From the NCBI GenBank assembly GCA_964408455.1, contig CAYOZN010000003.1, positions 241,686-305,685 of the forward strand: 64,000 nucleotides of DNA. Direction: 5' to 3'. Below are positions 26,309 to 35,111 of this stretch, one piece after another (position 1 is the stretch's first letter; every line of letters begins with the position of its first letter). The stretch is from CAYOZN01 sp964408455 (GTDB taxonomy: Bacteria > Planctomycetota > Phycisphaerae > UBA1845 > UTPLA1). The notes beneath the pieces were generated by a model. The model searched no databases. It was not told the DNA's origin and saw nothing but the letters and a program-made list of their open reading frames with translations. Both the position numbers and the translations under genes were made by a program.

Positions 26309-27559
26309 TTATCCGCCGAACTTGGAAACGATGATGCAGGCGTTGTGACCGCCGAAGCCGAAGGAATTGCTGATGGCGATGTTGACGCGGGCATCCTGGG
26401 CGACGCGGGGCGTGTAGTCGAGATCGCATCCCTCGCCGGGGTTTTCCAGGTTGAGGGTGGGCGGGATGATGCCGTTGCGAATTGTGTAGATGGTGGCGAT
26501 GAGCTCGACGCCGCCGCTGGCGCCCAGCAGATGGCCGATGGCACTCTTGGTGCTGGTGATGCGCAGCTTGCGGGCGTGATCGCCAAAGACGGACTTGAGG
26601 GCGAGCGTCTCTGCCACGTCGCCCAGCGGCGTGCTGGTGCCGTGCGCGTTGACGTGGTCGACCTGTTCCGGGCGCAACCGGGCATCTGCGAGGGCCAGGC
26701 GCATCGCAGCCGCGGCGCCGGTGCCGCTCTCTTCGGGTTGTGTCAGGTGGAAGGCATCGGCGCTGGTGCCAAAGCCGATCACCTCAGCAAGGATATCGGC
26801 GCCGCGCTTCCTCGCGTGCTCGAGCTCCTCGAACAGGAACATGCCGGCACCTTCGCCCATGACGAAGCCGTCGCGATCGCGATCAAACGGGCGGCTGGCT
26901 CGTGCAGGGTCGTCGTTTCGCTCGGAGAGGGCCTTCATGGCGGCGAAGGCCGCCATGCCCAGCGGCGTCAGTGCCGCCTCCGAACCGCCGGTGATCATCA
27001 TGTCGACATCACCGCGGCGGATGGCATGCACGGCATCGCCCATGGCATTGGTCGCCGAGGCGCAGGCCGTGACGACGGCGGTGCTGGGGCCGCAGGCGCC
27101 GAACTGAATCGACAGGTTACCGCTGGCGGCATTGCCCATCAGCTTGGGGATGGTGAAGGCGCTGACTTTGGAGGGCCCCTTGTCACGCAGGCGGATGAAC
27201 TGCTCTTCGAACTCGGTGATGCCGCCGATTCCGGTGCCGGTGATGACGCCGAAGCGGGCAGGCTCGGGGACCTTGCCGACTTCGAAGCCGGCCGACGTGA
27301 AGGCCTGGTGGGCGGCGACGGCGGCGAACTGGGCAAAGCGGTCGAGTCGCTTGGCATTGCGGCGGTCGATGACCGGCTCGCAATCGAACTCGGCACATTC
27401 GCCGCCGAATCGCACGTCGTACTGCGAGGCGTCCCAGCGCTGGATGGGCGTAATTCCGCTCTTGCCGGCAATGAGCCGCTCCCAGAAGGCATCCACGGAG
27501 CAGCCGAGCGGGCTGACGACACCCATTCCCGTGATGACGACTCTACGACGATCCGACAT
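26309..27559 (-). CDS. fabF: Beta-ketoacyl-ACP synthase II
   Basis: 416 residues from the ATG at 27559 (GGGAGG nine bases upstream). The thiolase fold carries VVITGMGVVSPLG at the start, catalytic Cys166 in TACASATNAMG, and the two histidines in VNAHGTSTPLGD and KSAIGHLLGASGG. It condenses malonyl-ACP with acyl-ACP in fatty-acid elongation. It is the last gene of the minus-strand lipid operon, 132 bases after acpP. Confidence 0.97.
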   Translation of the reverse strand: MSDRRRVVITGMGVVSPLGCSVDAFWERLIAGKSGITPIQRWDASQYDVRFGGECAEFDCEPVIDRRNAKRLDRFAQFAAVAAHQAFTSAGFEVGKVPEPARFGVITGTGIGGITEFEEQFIRLRDKGPSKVSAFTIPKLMGNAASGNLSIQFGACGPSTAVVTACASATNAMGDAVHAIRRGDVDMMITGGSEAALTPLGMAAFAAMKALSERNDDPARASRPFDRDRDGFVMGEGAGMFLFEELEHARKRGADILAEVIGFGTSADAFHLTQPEESGTGAAAAMRLALADARLRPEQVDHVNAHGTSTPLGDVAETLALKSVFGDHARKLRITSTKSAIGHLLGASGGVELIATIYTIRNGIIPPTLNLENPGEGCDLDYTPRVAQDARVNIAISNSFGFGGHNACIIVSKFGG

Positions 27560-27691
27560 CAATGCGAGCCTCCCGAGGCGACTGGTCAGAGCCGAACTGT
27601 TTATAGTCCGGTGACCGGGCTGAGGACAGCCTGGCTCTGAAGTCCGGCGACCGGTCCGCGAACGGCCCGGTTCCGCGGCGCGTGGCAGCAG

Positions 27692-27970
27692 TTATTCCTT
27701 GTTCTTGTTTCCCTGGTGCTCAAAGATGTGCTTGACGGCCGCGCCCACGGTCTGAATCTTCTCGGCTTCCTCGTCGGGAATGCTCAGCTCGAACTGGTCC
27801 TCAAACTCCATGACCAGCTCCACGGTGTCGAGCGAATCGGCATTCAGGTCGTTGACGAAGGACGTCTCCATGGTGATGTCCTTCTTGTCGACGCCCATCT
27901 GCTCGGAGACGATCGCGATCACTTTTTCTCGAACTTCGTCCTCGGTCAGTGCCACCAGTTGTTTCTCCAT
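27692..27970 (-). CDS. acpP: Acyl carrier protein
   Basis: 92 residues from the ATG at 27970; the frame opens further upstream without homology. The phosphopantetheine attachment site is Ser46 in NADSLDTVELVM. The protein is acidic, with the four-helix ACP pattern and a short Lys/Asn tail (GNKNKE) beyond the usual end. It carries growing acyl chains for FabD, FabF, FabG and FabH, all encoded in the same operon. It is slightly longer than E. coli AcpP (78 residues) because of the tail and N-terminal residues. Confidence 0.96.
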   Translation of the reverse strand: MEKQLVALTEDEVREKVIAIVSEQMGVDKKDITMETSFVNDLNADSLDTVELVMEFEDQFELSIPDEEAEKIQTVGAAVKHIFEHQGNKNKE

Positions 27971-28139
27971 AACCTGTCCTGCCCCTGACAAAGGGCCAAA
28001 TTCCGGTCGAGGCGGGCTTCGCACCCGCGCGAAGCCGAATCACAACCCCGATCGCGGACAGCGACGCCGTACGTGCCAGGCCACTTGCGGGCCATGGTCT
28101 GCGGCAGTCGCCCCGCCTCGGCGGGAAACTCTGCGAAAC

Positions 28140-28889
28140 TTACATGTGCAGGCCGCCGTCCACGACGATGACCTGTCCGTTGATGTAACTCGCGCCCGGG
28201 GACGCGAGAAAGGCAACGGCATGAGCAATCTCCTCCGGCTCGCCAAAACGCTGGAGCGGAATCAGCGGCCGGACCTGCTCCTTGACCTTTTCTGAAAGGA
28301 TGCTGGTCATGTCGGTATTGATGAAGCCGGGGGCGACTGCATTGCAGGTAATGCCTCGCTTCCCGTACTCCTTGGCGACCGACTTGGTGAAGCCGATCAC
28401 ACCGGCCTTGCTGGCTGCATAGTTGGCCTGGCCTGCGTTGCCCATCATGCCGGAGACGCTCGTGATATTGACGATGCGACCGCGACGGGCCCGAAGCATG
28501 ACCTTGCTCACTTCGCGCGTCATCAAAAAGACGGCGCGGAGGTTTGTATCGATCACGCGGTCGAACTGCTCGTCGCTCATGCTCATCAGCAGGCCATCAT
28601 CGGTGATGCCGGCGTTGTTGACGAGGACGTCGACCCGGCCGTAGTCCGCGGCGACCTGTTCGACCCACTTTTCGACTGCCGCCGAATCCGTCACGTTCAG
28701 CGTGTGGGTCGCGATGCGGCCCGGCAGCTTCGCATCGGCAGCCGTCGATGAAAGCGAGCCGAGTTTATCAGAATTGCGTGCGCAGGCGACGACCGTCGCC
28801 CCCTCCCGCGCCAGGGCAAGGCAGATGGCCCGTCCTATCCCGCGCGATCCGCCGGTTACGATTGCCACTCGATCCGTCAGGTCCGCCAT
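28140..28889 (-). CDS. fabG: 3-oxoacyl-ACP reductase
   Basis: 249 residues from the ATG at 28889, which has GGAAAG seven bases upstream; an ATG at 28910 lacks a site. It is a classical short-chain dehydrogenase: NADP fingerprint TGGSRGIG, NNAG, catalytic serine in NITSVSG and the YAASK Tyr-Lys pair. The closing segment (YINGQVIVVDGGLHM) is typical of FabG. It reduces 3-oxoacyl-ACP in the elongation cycle. It sits between fabD and acpP. Confidence 0.96.
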   Translation of the reverse strand: MADLTDRVAIVTGGSRGIGRAICLALAREGATVVACARNSDKLGSLSSTAADAKLPGRIATHTLNVTDSAAVEKWVEQVAADYGRVDVLVNNAGITDDGLLMSMSDEQFDRVIDTNLRAVFLMTREVSKVMLRARRGRIVNITSVSGMMGNAGQANYAASKAGVIGFTKSVAKEYGKRGITCNAVAPGFINTDMTSILSEKVKEQVRPLIPLQRFGEPEEIAHAVAFLASPGASYINGQVIVVDGGLHM

Positions 28890-28966
28890 GACGCTTTCCG
28901 TAGTTCCCATCCGGCCGGCTGTTACGCACGGGCAGGTGAATGTTCTTTCGGTGAATCACCGCCGCC

Positions 28967-29899
28967 TCAGGCGGGCACTTTTTCCAAGGACGCGGCGTCG
29001 TTGAAGTTCTGCATCGTCACGCCGCGGTTAATCTTGCGCATAAGGCCGGTAAGCACGCGGCCGGGGCCGATCTCCACAAATCGGTCAAACCCTCGGGCGA
29101 TCAGGCCTTCGATCGAGGCCTGCCATCGGATCGGCCTCGCGCACTGCTCGGTAAGCAAGGCTCTTACGCTGTCAGGGTCGGCATGATAGTCGGCCGAGAC
29201 GTTGGATACTACTGCAATTCGACCTGGCTGAATGTGCGTGGATCGAAGCGCATCGGCCAGGCCACGCACCGCCGGCTCCATGAGGGGCGAGTGGAATGCG
29301 CCGGCGACCGTAATTGGAACGGCGCGCAGCTCAAACCGCTCGGCCAGTTGCACCGCCCGGTCGCAAGCTCTTTGATGACCTGAAATTACGATCTGCCCTG
29401 GACAGTTGAAGTTGGCCGGCACCAGCACGTCCCCCTCCGCGGCCGTGCGGCACAACTCGGCGACTTTTGCTTCGTCGCCACCCAGGATGGAAACCATGCT
29501 GCTCTCGACCGCCTCGGCCGCGCTTTGCATCAGCCGTCCCCGCTCCGCCACGAGGCGAACGGCCTCGTCAAAACCGATCCAGCCTGCCGCGTGCAGGGCG
29601 GTATATTCTCCGAGGCTCAGCCCCGCCATTGCCTCCGGGGCCAACTCTGCCGCGACGCCCTTCTCAGTGAGCGCGTGCCAGATGGCCGTTGACGTCACGA
29701 AGATCGCCGGCTGAGACATATCGGTGGCATTGAGCCGCTCGGCGGGACCCTCGAAGCAGACGCTCGAAATGCGAAAGCCGAGGACGCGATCGGCGCGCTC
29801 AAACACGGCCGCGGCGGCGGGCGAAGACTCGGCAAAGTCTCTGCCCATGCCGACGAACTGGGCACCCTGACCGGGAAACAGGATCGCTGTTTTGCTCAA
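28967..29899 (-). CDS. fabD: Malonyl-CoA:ACP transacylase
   Basis: 310 residues from a TTG at 29899, chosen because AAGGGAG lies eight bases upstream and homology begins at once (SKTAILFPGQGAQFVGMG). An ATG at 29950 would add 17 residues. The catalytic serine is Ser95 in AGLSLGEYTAL, where most enzymes have GHSLGE. The histidine is in AGAFHSPLM. It loads malonyl units onto AcpP. The C-terminus (VEIGPGRVLTGLMRKI) is standard. It is the fourth gene of the operon and follows fabH. Confidence 0.95.
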   Translation of the reverse strand: MSKTAILFPGQGAQFVGMGRDFAESSPAAAAVFERADRVLGFRISSVCFEGPAERLNATDMSQPAIFVTSTAIWHALTEKGVAAELAPEAMAGLSLGEYTALHAAGWIGFDEAVRLVAERGRLMQSAAEAVESSMVSILGGDEAKVAELCRTAAEGDVLVPANFNCPGQIVISGHQRACDRAVQLAERFELRAVPITVAGAFHSPLMEPAVRGLADALRSTHIQPGRIAVVSNVSADYHADPDSVRALLTEQCARPIRWQASIEGLIARGFDRFVEIGPGRVLTGLMRKINRGVTMQNFNDAASLEKVPA

Positions 29900-29961
29900 C
29901 GCGACAAACTCCCTTGGCAATGCCGGCCGGCGCGCGGTGCGCGGCGGCATGAACGGATGGA

Positions 29962-30957
29962 TTACATGCGAATCAGGCTCGAGGCCCACGTAAACCCGGC
30001 ACCGAAGGCGATCAGCAGCACGAGATCGCCCGACTTGATCCGGCCGGCGCGGCGGCACTCGTCCAGGCCGATGGCTACGGATGCGGCCGACGTATTGCCG
30101 AGCCGGTCAATATTCATGTACATCTTTTCGGGGGGGATGCCCATGCGCTCCCTGGCGGACTCGATGATGCGGGCGTTGGATTGGTGGGGGATGACAATCG
30201 CGATGTCCTCGGCTTTGACTCCCGATTCGGCGAGGGTGCGATCGACCAGCTCAAAATTTCGAATGACGGCGCGCTTGTACACGTCGCGGCCGTTCATGCG
30301 GACGTAGTGCAGTCGCTCGTCCAGCGACATCTGCGAATACCGGACGCGCGTGCCGCCGGCCGGAATAAACAACAGGCTGTCGCCGCTGCCTTCGGCCGAC
30401 ATGGTCGAGTGCAGGATGGCCGGGCCGCTGGCATCCGGCGTGGCGCAGCAGACGGCGGCGCCGGCCCCATCGCCGAACAGGATGGCCGTCGCCCGGTCCT
30501 CGGGATCGGTGATGCTGGTCATGACTTCGGAACCGATGACCAGGATGTTCTTGTAGAGCCCGCTCTGCAGGAAATGGGCGGCCGTCAGCAGGCCATAGAC
30601 GAAGCCGCTGCATGCGGCGACCAGATCGAAGGCTGGAATCGGCTTGTTGAACATCATCTTCTGCACGAAGCAGGCCGTGGCCGGCAGCGGCGCCTCCGGC
30701 GTGATCGTGGCCAGGATGATCATGTCGATATCGTCGACGGTCATGCCGGCATCGGCGATTGCGGCGCGGGATGCGTCGCAGGCCAGGCTGGCCGTGGTCT
30801 CACCGGGGGCGACGGCGCGGCGCTCGCGAATGCCGGTGCGTTCGCGAATCCACTCGTCGGTGGTATCGAGGTGTTTTTCGAAGTAAGTATTGTCGAGCAC
30901 CCGTGAGGCCAGGGCGTGGCCGGTGCCCGCGATTCGCATGCCCAGCGGCTTATGCAT
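29962..30957 (-). CDS. fabH: Beta-ketoacyl-ACP synthase III
   Basis: 331 residues. The ATG at 30957 lies inside the plsX stop region (eight shared bases) and has GGAGGT eight bases upstream. The catalytic triad is Cys116 in AACSGFVYGL, His in VIPHQSN and Asn in RLGNTSAAS. N-terminal marks are DTTDEWIRERTGI and the linked CoA-binding residues. FabH starts fatty-acid synthesis by condensing acetyl-CoA with malonyl-ACP. The overlap with plsX implies translational coupling. Confidence 0.97.
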   Translation of the reverse strand: MHKPLGMRIAGTGHALASRVLDNTYFEKHLDTTDEWIRERTGIRERRAVAPGETTASLACDASRAAIADAGMTVDDIDMIILATITPEAPLPATACFVQKMMFNKPIPAFDLVAACSGFVYGLLTAAHFLQSGLYKNILVIGSEVMTSITDPEDRATAILFGDGAGAAVCCATPDASGPAILHSTMSAEGSGDSLLFIPAGGTRVRYSQMSLDERLHYVRMNGRDVYKRAVIRNFELVDRTLAESGVKAEDIAIVIPHQSNARIIESARERMGIPPEKMYMNIDRLGNTSAASVAIGLDECRRAGRIKSGDLVLLIAFGAGFTWASSLIRM

Positions 30958-31951
30958 CGACGGGCACCTCCGTGACGCGGTTGAGGATGATCTTGCGCAA
31001 ATCGGTCCGCACCGACTCGACTGCCATTCGGACCGCATTCTTGATGGCGCGATGATTGCTGCTGCCGTGGCAGATGATGCAGGTGCCGTTGACGCCGAGC
31101 AGCGGCGCACCGCCGTACTCGCTGTAGTCGTGACGGCGCCAGATTTCGGCGAAGATGCCTTCGAGAGACTGGGCCAGCTCAGGACTGGCCTGTTGCACTT
31201 CGCGGGCGATGGTCTTGAATATACCCTCGGAGAGCCCCTCGGTCAGCTTGAGCACGACGTTGCCGACGAACCCGTCGCACACGGCCACTTCGCACACGCC
31301 GCTGTAGAGCTCGCGCCCCTCGACGTTGCCGATGAAGTTGACCGACTTGTCCCTGCGGAGCAACTCGTTGCTCTGTTTGACGAGCGGGCTGCCCTTCACG
31401 TCCTCACCGCCGATCGAAAGCAGGCCCACGCGCGGATTCTCGATCTTGAGCACATTCTCCGCATAGGCCGTCGCCATCTGAGCATACTGAAGCAGATGGT
31501 ACGGCTTGGGCGCCACGTTGGCCCCGGCATCGCACACCGTGAGCGGCCCGCAGAACGAGGGCAGAATCACCGCAATGCCGGGTCGCTGGACGTGGCCGAT
31601 CGTGCGCATGCGGAGCTGGCTGGCGGCGGCAAAGGCGCCGGTGTTGCCGGCGCTGATGATCGCATCAAGCTCGCCCTTGGCGGCGAGCGAGGCCATGACC
31701 ACCATGGACGAGTTGCGTTTCTGCTTGAGTGCCTCGACCGGCGAATCGTCCATGGCGATGACCTCGGGCGCATGGACGATGCTGATACGGGGATCGAGCG
31801 ACTCGCCGGGCAGATGGGCGCGAATGGCCTCTTCCTGGCCGATCAGAACGAGCCCGTCGTCGGGACCGATGTAGGCGAGGCCTTCCAGCGCGCCCTTCAC
31901 GATTTCGGCGGGCGCGTAGTCGCCTCCCATGGCGTCGATGGCGATCCGCAT
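30950..31951 (-). CDS. plsX: Phosphate acyltransferase
   Basis: 333 residues beginning MRIAIDAMGGDYAP, the PlsX signature, followed by VHAPEVIAMDDSPVEALKQKRNSSM, VSAGNTGAF-like ISAGNTGAFAAASQL and ICDGFVGNVVLK-like VCDGFVGNVVLKL. It makes acyl-phosphate from acyl-ACP for the first step of phospholipid synthesis. It starts seven bases after the rpmF stop and overlaps fabH, an order kept in many bacteria. Confidence 0.97.
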   Translation of the reverse strand: MRIAIDAMGGDYAPAEIVKGALEGLAYIGPDDGLVLIGQEEAIRAHLPGESLDPRISIVHAPEVIAMDDSPVEALKQKRNSSMVVMASLAAKGELDAIISAGNTGAFAAASQLRMRTIGHVQRPGIAVILPSFCGPLTVCDAGANVAPKPYHLLQYAQMATAYAENVLKIENPRVGLLSIGGEDVKGSPLVKQSNELLRRDKSVNFIGNVEGRELYSGVCEVAVCDGFVGNVVLKLTEGLSEGIFKTIAREVQQASPELAQSLEGIFAEIWRRHDYSEYGGAPLLGVNGTCIICHGSSNHRAIKNAVRMAVESVRTDLRKIILNRVTEVPVDA

Positions 31952-31958
31952 CGCGAAT

Positions 31959-32144
31959 TCAGCTTTCTTCGGTTTCGATCTTCAGAGCCACTTTGGAATT
32001 GACGTAGCCGCATCCGGCGCAGGCGGCGTGTGGCAACTTGGCCGTGCCGCACTTGGGGCAGGCGCTGAGATTGACTGGACGCAGGGCGTGATGAGACCGC
32101 CGCTTACGCGTCATTGACTTTGAGCTTCGTCTTGCTGGAACCAT
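31959..32144 (-). CDS. rpmF: 50S ribosomal protein L32
   Basis: 61 residues. The N-terminus (MVPARRSSKSMTRKRRSHHAL) matches the basic tail of L32. The zinc ribbon is kept with CPKCG and CAGCG. The downstream plsX is seven bases away. The gene follows a 140-base leader and a strong candidate promoter at 32284-32312. Confidence 0.95.
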   Translation of the reverse strand: MVPARRSSKSMTRKRRSHHALRPVNLSACPKCGTAKLPHAACAGCGYVNSKVALKIETEES

Positions 32145-32579
32145 GAGAACACCTGTCGTGCCGTGTGAGGAATCTTGCGACTGATCGGCGCTACCGGGTC
32201 AGGCGCCGCACCTCGAATTTCACGTTCGAGGCCCCCCATGTGAAACGCGGCGGCTATCGGCCGTTAGCGTAGTGAAACACGGCAATTTATATAGCACCCG
32301 ATGCGCTGTCAAGGCCAGATAACTTGCGCAACGTTCTGGCTTGCCGGGTTTTACGCAGCAACCGATGCGCAGGTTCGGCCCATTCTGCATCTGCCCGAGC
32401 CGCCGGACAGTATCCACAGGCGTTCCGTCCCCGCGCCGAGGAATGGACCGAAAACGGCGCATGACCTGAAAAACGCCGCGCAGCCGTCGCCGGAAAGCCA
32501 CCCCCCCTGCCTGACTACCCGATGAGCTATCTAAGGGATCTGGGATAAACGCGGCATCTGAACACCACCGGAGAGAGTC
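32145..32579. other. Divergent upstream region of rpmF operon and PilZ gene
   Basis: 435 bases without a gene. It contains the rpmF promoter (separate entry) and two direct copies of GTGAAAC about 35 bases apart (32240-32246 and 32274-32280 region), which lie in the rpmF leader. The PilZ gene on the other side has GGAGAG about eight bases before its ATG. Confidence 0.4.
32284..32312 (-). promoter_or_regulatory. Candidate promoter for the rpmF-plsX-fab operon
   Basis: On the minus strand a perfect TTGACA (32312-32307) is followed after 15 bases by TATAAA (32291-32286) or after 17 by TAAATT. It lies about 140 bases before rpmF and is the best sigma-70-like promoter seen in the window. It would drive seven lipid and ribosome genes. 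Confidence 0.55.
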
Positions 32580-32996
32580 ATGCCAACACTTCCTTATGCA
32601 CAGGAGATCGAACGGATCAGATTCGGACCGGCCGAGCTAAAGGCGCTGATGAACGAGCTGGACGCACGCGAGTCGCGCGACAGCCAGGCTGCACATGACC
32701 GGCGCGCCGAGGCCAGGGTAAGGTGCCGAAGCTTCGGAATCCTGACGCTGATGTCCGGGCCGCGGTATGGCACTGCGTACATGATACCCCTGCGAAATAT
32801 CAGCAGCGGTGGTGTGGCCTTCCTGTTCGACGGATCGATGGAGACCGGCACGCGCTGCACCTTCCGCATCGTATCGCCGGACGGCAACACGCTGGACGCC
32901 GCGGGTCGCATCGTACGATGCGCGCCCATTCGCGACGGCGCGTTCGAAATTGCCCTTCAGCTCGATGAGCCTGTCGATCTGGACCTGGCGTCCTGA
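32580..32996 (+). CDS. PilZ-domain protein (paralogue of 7308-7748)
   Basis: 138 residues. A helical N-terminus (IERIRFGPAELKALMNELDA) is followed by the c-di-GMP box HDRRAEARVRCR and NISSGGVAFLF, then a beta barrel ending in IALQLDEP. It has the same layout as the protein at 7308-7748, including the closing strand (FEIALQLDE versus HHVAVRFKQK). Together they form a small family whose N-terminal helix is not part of PilZ. A hairpin ten bases after the stop may end transcription. Confidence 0.85.
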   Translation: MPTLPYAQEIERIRFGPAELKALMNELDARESRDSQAAHDRRAEARVRCRSFGILTLMSGPRYGTAYMIPLRNISSGGVAFLFDGSMETGTRCTFRIVSPDGNTLDAAGRIVRCAPIRDGAFEIALQLDEPVDLDLAS

Positions 32997-33005
32997 ACAA
33001 ACACT

Positions 33006-33025
33006 GCCGCCGGCCTGTCGGCGGC
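33006..33025 (+). terminator. GC-rich hairpin after the PilZ gene
   Basis: GCCGCCG and CGGCGGC form a 7-bp stem around a six-base loop, starting ten bases after the stop codon. There is no U-tract, so termination is only probable. Confidence 0.35.
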
Positions 33026-33139
33026 GTGACACTGGCCGGCAAACCGCTGGCCGCGAAAAACCCGGGCGTGTAATGTGCGCGACAACGGCACGGCACCAAC
33101 GGGCGCCGTCGATTCATAAAAGGCAGGAGTGTTTTTCAG

Positions 33140-33736
33140 ATGCTCATGAAGCGGCTTGCAATTGTGCTGGTAATCGGTGCCGCCGCCTGCGGCTGTGGGC
33201 AGCCCGAGGCCTCAACGGTCTACACGCCGTCGCGCAAGCCTGCACCGGCGGCGGAATTGGCGCAACTCGATCGGTTCGTCGGCAGGTGGACCGGCTCCGC
33301 CGAAATGGTGTACCCGGACAAAAGGCAATGGATGTCCCAACTGCCGCCGGGATCGGCCGAGCCGAAGACGACATTTGCCAACGGTGAGACGGCCGCGTGG
33401 TCACTCGGCGGCATGCACCTGCGACGCGACGGCTGGTTCGAGATGCCCGACGGACAAAAGCAGCACTTCGTCGAGTACGTGACCTGGGACGCAAAGGAGC
33501 GAAAGTTTCGCACGTCCATGATCAGCGACTGGGGCGACTGGAGCACCGGCTGGATGACGGTCTCCGAGGACGGCCGCCGGGCCGATCTGACCACCAGCGG
33601 CTACGACGCCGCCGGCAATCTGAAGACGGGCATCGCCAGCATGAACTTCGTGGACGAGGACACGCTGGAGTGGACCTGGAGCGAAAAGGGCCCGGAAGGG
33701 CCGTTTACACTGCACGGGACGAGTCGGCGACGTTAA
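33140..33736 (+). CDS. Lipoprotein of the DUF1579-like family
   Basis: 198 residues from the ATG at 33140 (AGGAG ten bases upstream). A lipoprotein-like signal (MKRLAIVLVIGAAACGCG) precedes a lipocalin-like beta domain. That domain has the DUF1579-type pattern: LDRFVGRWTGSAEMVY, ETAAWSLGGMHLRRDGW, YVTWDAKERKFRTSM, GWMTVSEDGRRADL and LEWTWSEKGPEGPF. Function is unknown; a small-ligand binder is possible. The gene stands alone. Confidence 0.72.
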   Translation: MLMKRLAIVLVIGAAACGCGQPEASTVYTPSRKPAPAAELAQLDRFVGRWTGSAEMVYPDKRQWMSQLPPGSAEPKTTFANGETAAWSLGGMHLRRDGWFEMPDGQKQHFVEYVTWDAKERKFRTSMISDWGDWSTGWMTVSEDGRRADLTTSGYDAAGNLKTGIASMNFVDEDTLEWTWSEKGPEGPFTLHGTSRRR

Positions 33737-33938
33737 CGGGCCGACGTTGCCCGCCGGACTGTCGCGCATGCGCGCGCCCGGTTCGATCCATGCCATATAA
33801 TTGACACTATCCATCTAATTGCAGCCCTCGCGCGAAGACGGTATGCAGCCCCTTCATTTTTCTCCCGCGGCATCGCGGCGGAACACGGCGGCGGGAACGA
33901 ATTGGCCGCGTCTCCACGGCCGCCATACAATCCCCCGA

Positions 33939-34985
33939 ATGACGCCGTCGAGGAAAATTCGCCTGACCGACTACGCCAGCTGCGCCGGCTGAGCGGGCAA
34001 GCTCCCCGTGGAGCACATGGTGCAGGTCCTGCGCCGATTGCCCCGAAGCTCGCACCCGGACCTGCTGGTCGGTCACGAGCACTTCGACGACGCGGGCGTC
34101 TTCCGCGTCCGCGATGATCTTGCGCTGGTGCAGACGCTCGATTTCTTCCCGCCCCTCGTCGATGATCCGTTCACCTTCGGCCAGATCGCCGCGGCCAATG
34201 CGCTGTCCGACGTCTATGCCATGGGCGGCGAGCCGCTGACGGCCATGAACATCGTGGCCTTCCCCGACAAGGACCTGCCGCCGGAGATCCTGGGCGACAT
34301 CCTCGCCGGCGGGCAGGAGCGCGTCACCGCGGCAGGGGCCGTCATCGTCGGCGGTCACAGCGTGCGCGACACGGAAATCAAGTATGGCCTGTCGGTCACC
34401 GGGAAAATAGACCCGCGCAACATTTTCACCAACAGCGGCGCGCGGCCGGGCGACGTGCTGGTGCTGACGAAGCCCATCGGCAGCGGCACACTGACCAGCG
34501 CCGCCAAGAAGGGCGCCCTGCCGGCCGGGGAGCTCGCGGAATGTGTCGCCGTCATGACACACCTGAACCAAAGCGGCCGCGATGCCATGGTCGCGACCGG
34601 CGCCCACGGCGCGACCGACATCACCGGCTTCGGCCTCGTGGGTCACGCGTTCGAAATGGCGGAGGGCGCGGGCGTCACCGTCGAGATCAATGCCACGAGC
34701 GTGCCGCTGATGACCCGCACGCTGGAGTTCGCGCGGCAGGGCATTCTGACACGCGCCCACAAGGGCACGCGCCAGCACGTCGGCGCGCGACTGTCCATCG
34801 CGCCGAATGTGGAAGAAGCGCTCGCCGGCGTGCTGTGCGATGCCCAGACCAGCGGCGGCCTGCTCATCAGCGTCGCCGCGGAGCGGTCGGACGAGCTGGT
34901 GGCGGCGGTGCTTGCCAACGGCGCGCCATGCGCGGCGATCATCGGGCACGTCGCCGCGGGGTCTGTCGGCGTTCGGCTCGTCTGA
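33939..34985 (+). CDS. selD: Selenide, water dikinase, selenocysteine-containing (UGA read as Sec18)
   Basis: 348 residues when the in-frame TGA at 33990-33992 is read as selenocysteine. The N-terminus then reads MTPSRKIRLTDYASCAG, Sec18, AGKLP. This aligns with E. coli SelD, IRLTQYSHGAG with Cys17 and then Lys20. Sec18 therefore sits at the catalytic Cys position and Lys21 at the essential Lys. The rest is a normal SelD: FDDAGVF, IAAANALSDVYAMGG, GGHSVRDTEIKYGLSVTG, TKPIGSGTL and GATDITGFGLVGHAFEMA. It makes selenophosphate from selenide and ATP. Without TGA readthrough the protein would start at 34008 and lose its active site. The length matches the family. A candidate SECIS hairpin follows at 34017-34037. 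Confidence 0.93.
34017..34037 (+). promoter_or_regulatory. Candidate bacterial SECIS element in selD
   Basis: GGTGCAG at 34019-34025, a three-base apex GTC, then CTGCGCC at 34029-34035 form a 7-bp stem (one G-U pair). The apex sequence GCAGGTC is the same as in the well-known E. coli fdhF SECIS. The apex lies 33 bases after the TGA, within the range used for bacterial elements. A second, nearer hairpin (GCTCC with GGAGC at 34001-34014) is also possible. Confidence 0.6.
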
Positions 34986-35111
34986 GGCGGCATCGGCGGC
35001 CGGCAACCTGACAAACATAACGCCGGCATGGCGATCGCAGCGGCCTGACGTCTATAATGGCCGGCTGCTGGGTCGACCTTTACGCGAAAAACTTTCAAAG
35101 GAGAAGCTCCC

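Noticed and set aside
26171..27640. A 489-codon rightward frame
   Set aside because: It is antisense to fabF, which has complete active-site motifs.
33801..33806. TTGACA upstream of selD as a -35 box
   Set aside because: No acceptable -10 is found at 15-19 bases downstream.
33807..35018. A 403-codon leftward frame
   Set aside because: It is antisense to selD; the plus strand shows full SelD motifs through the TGA.
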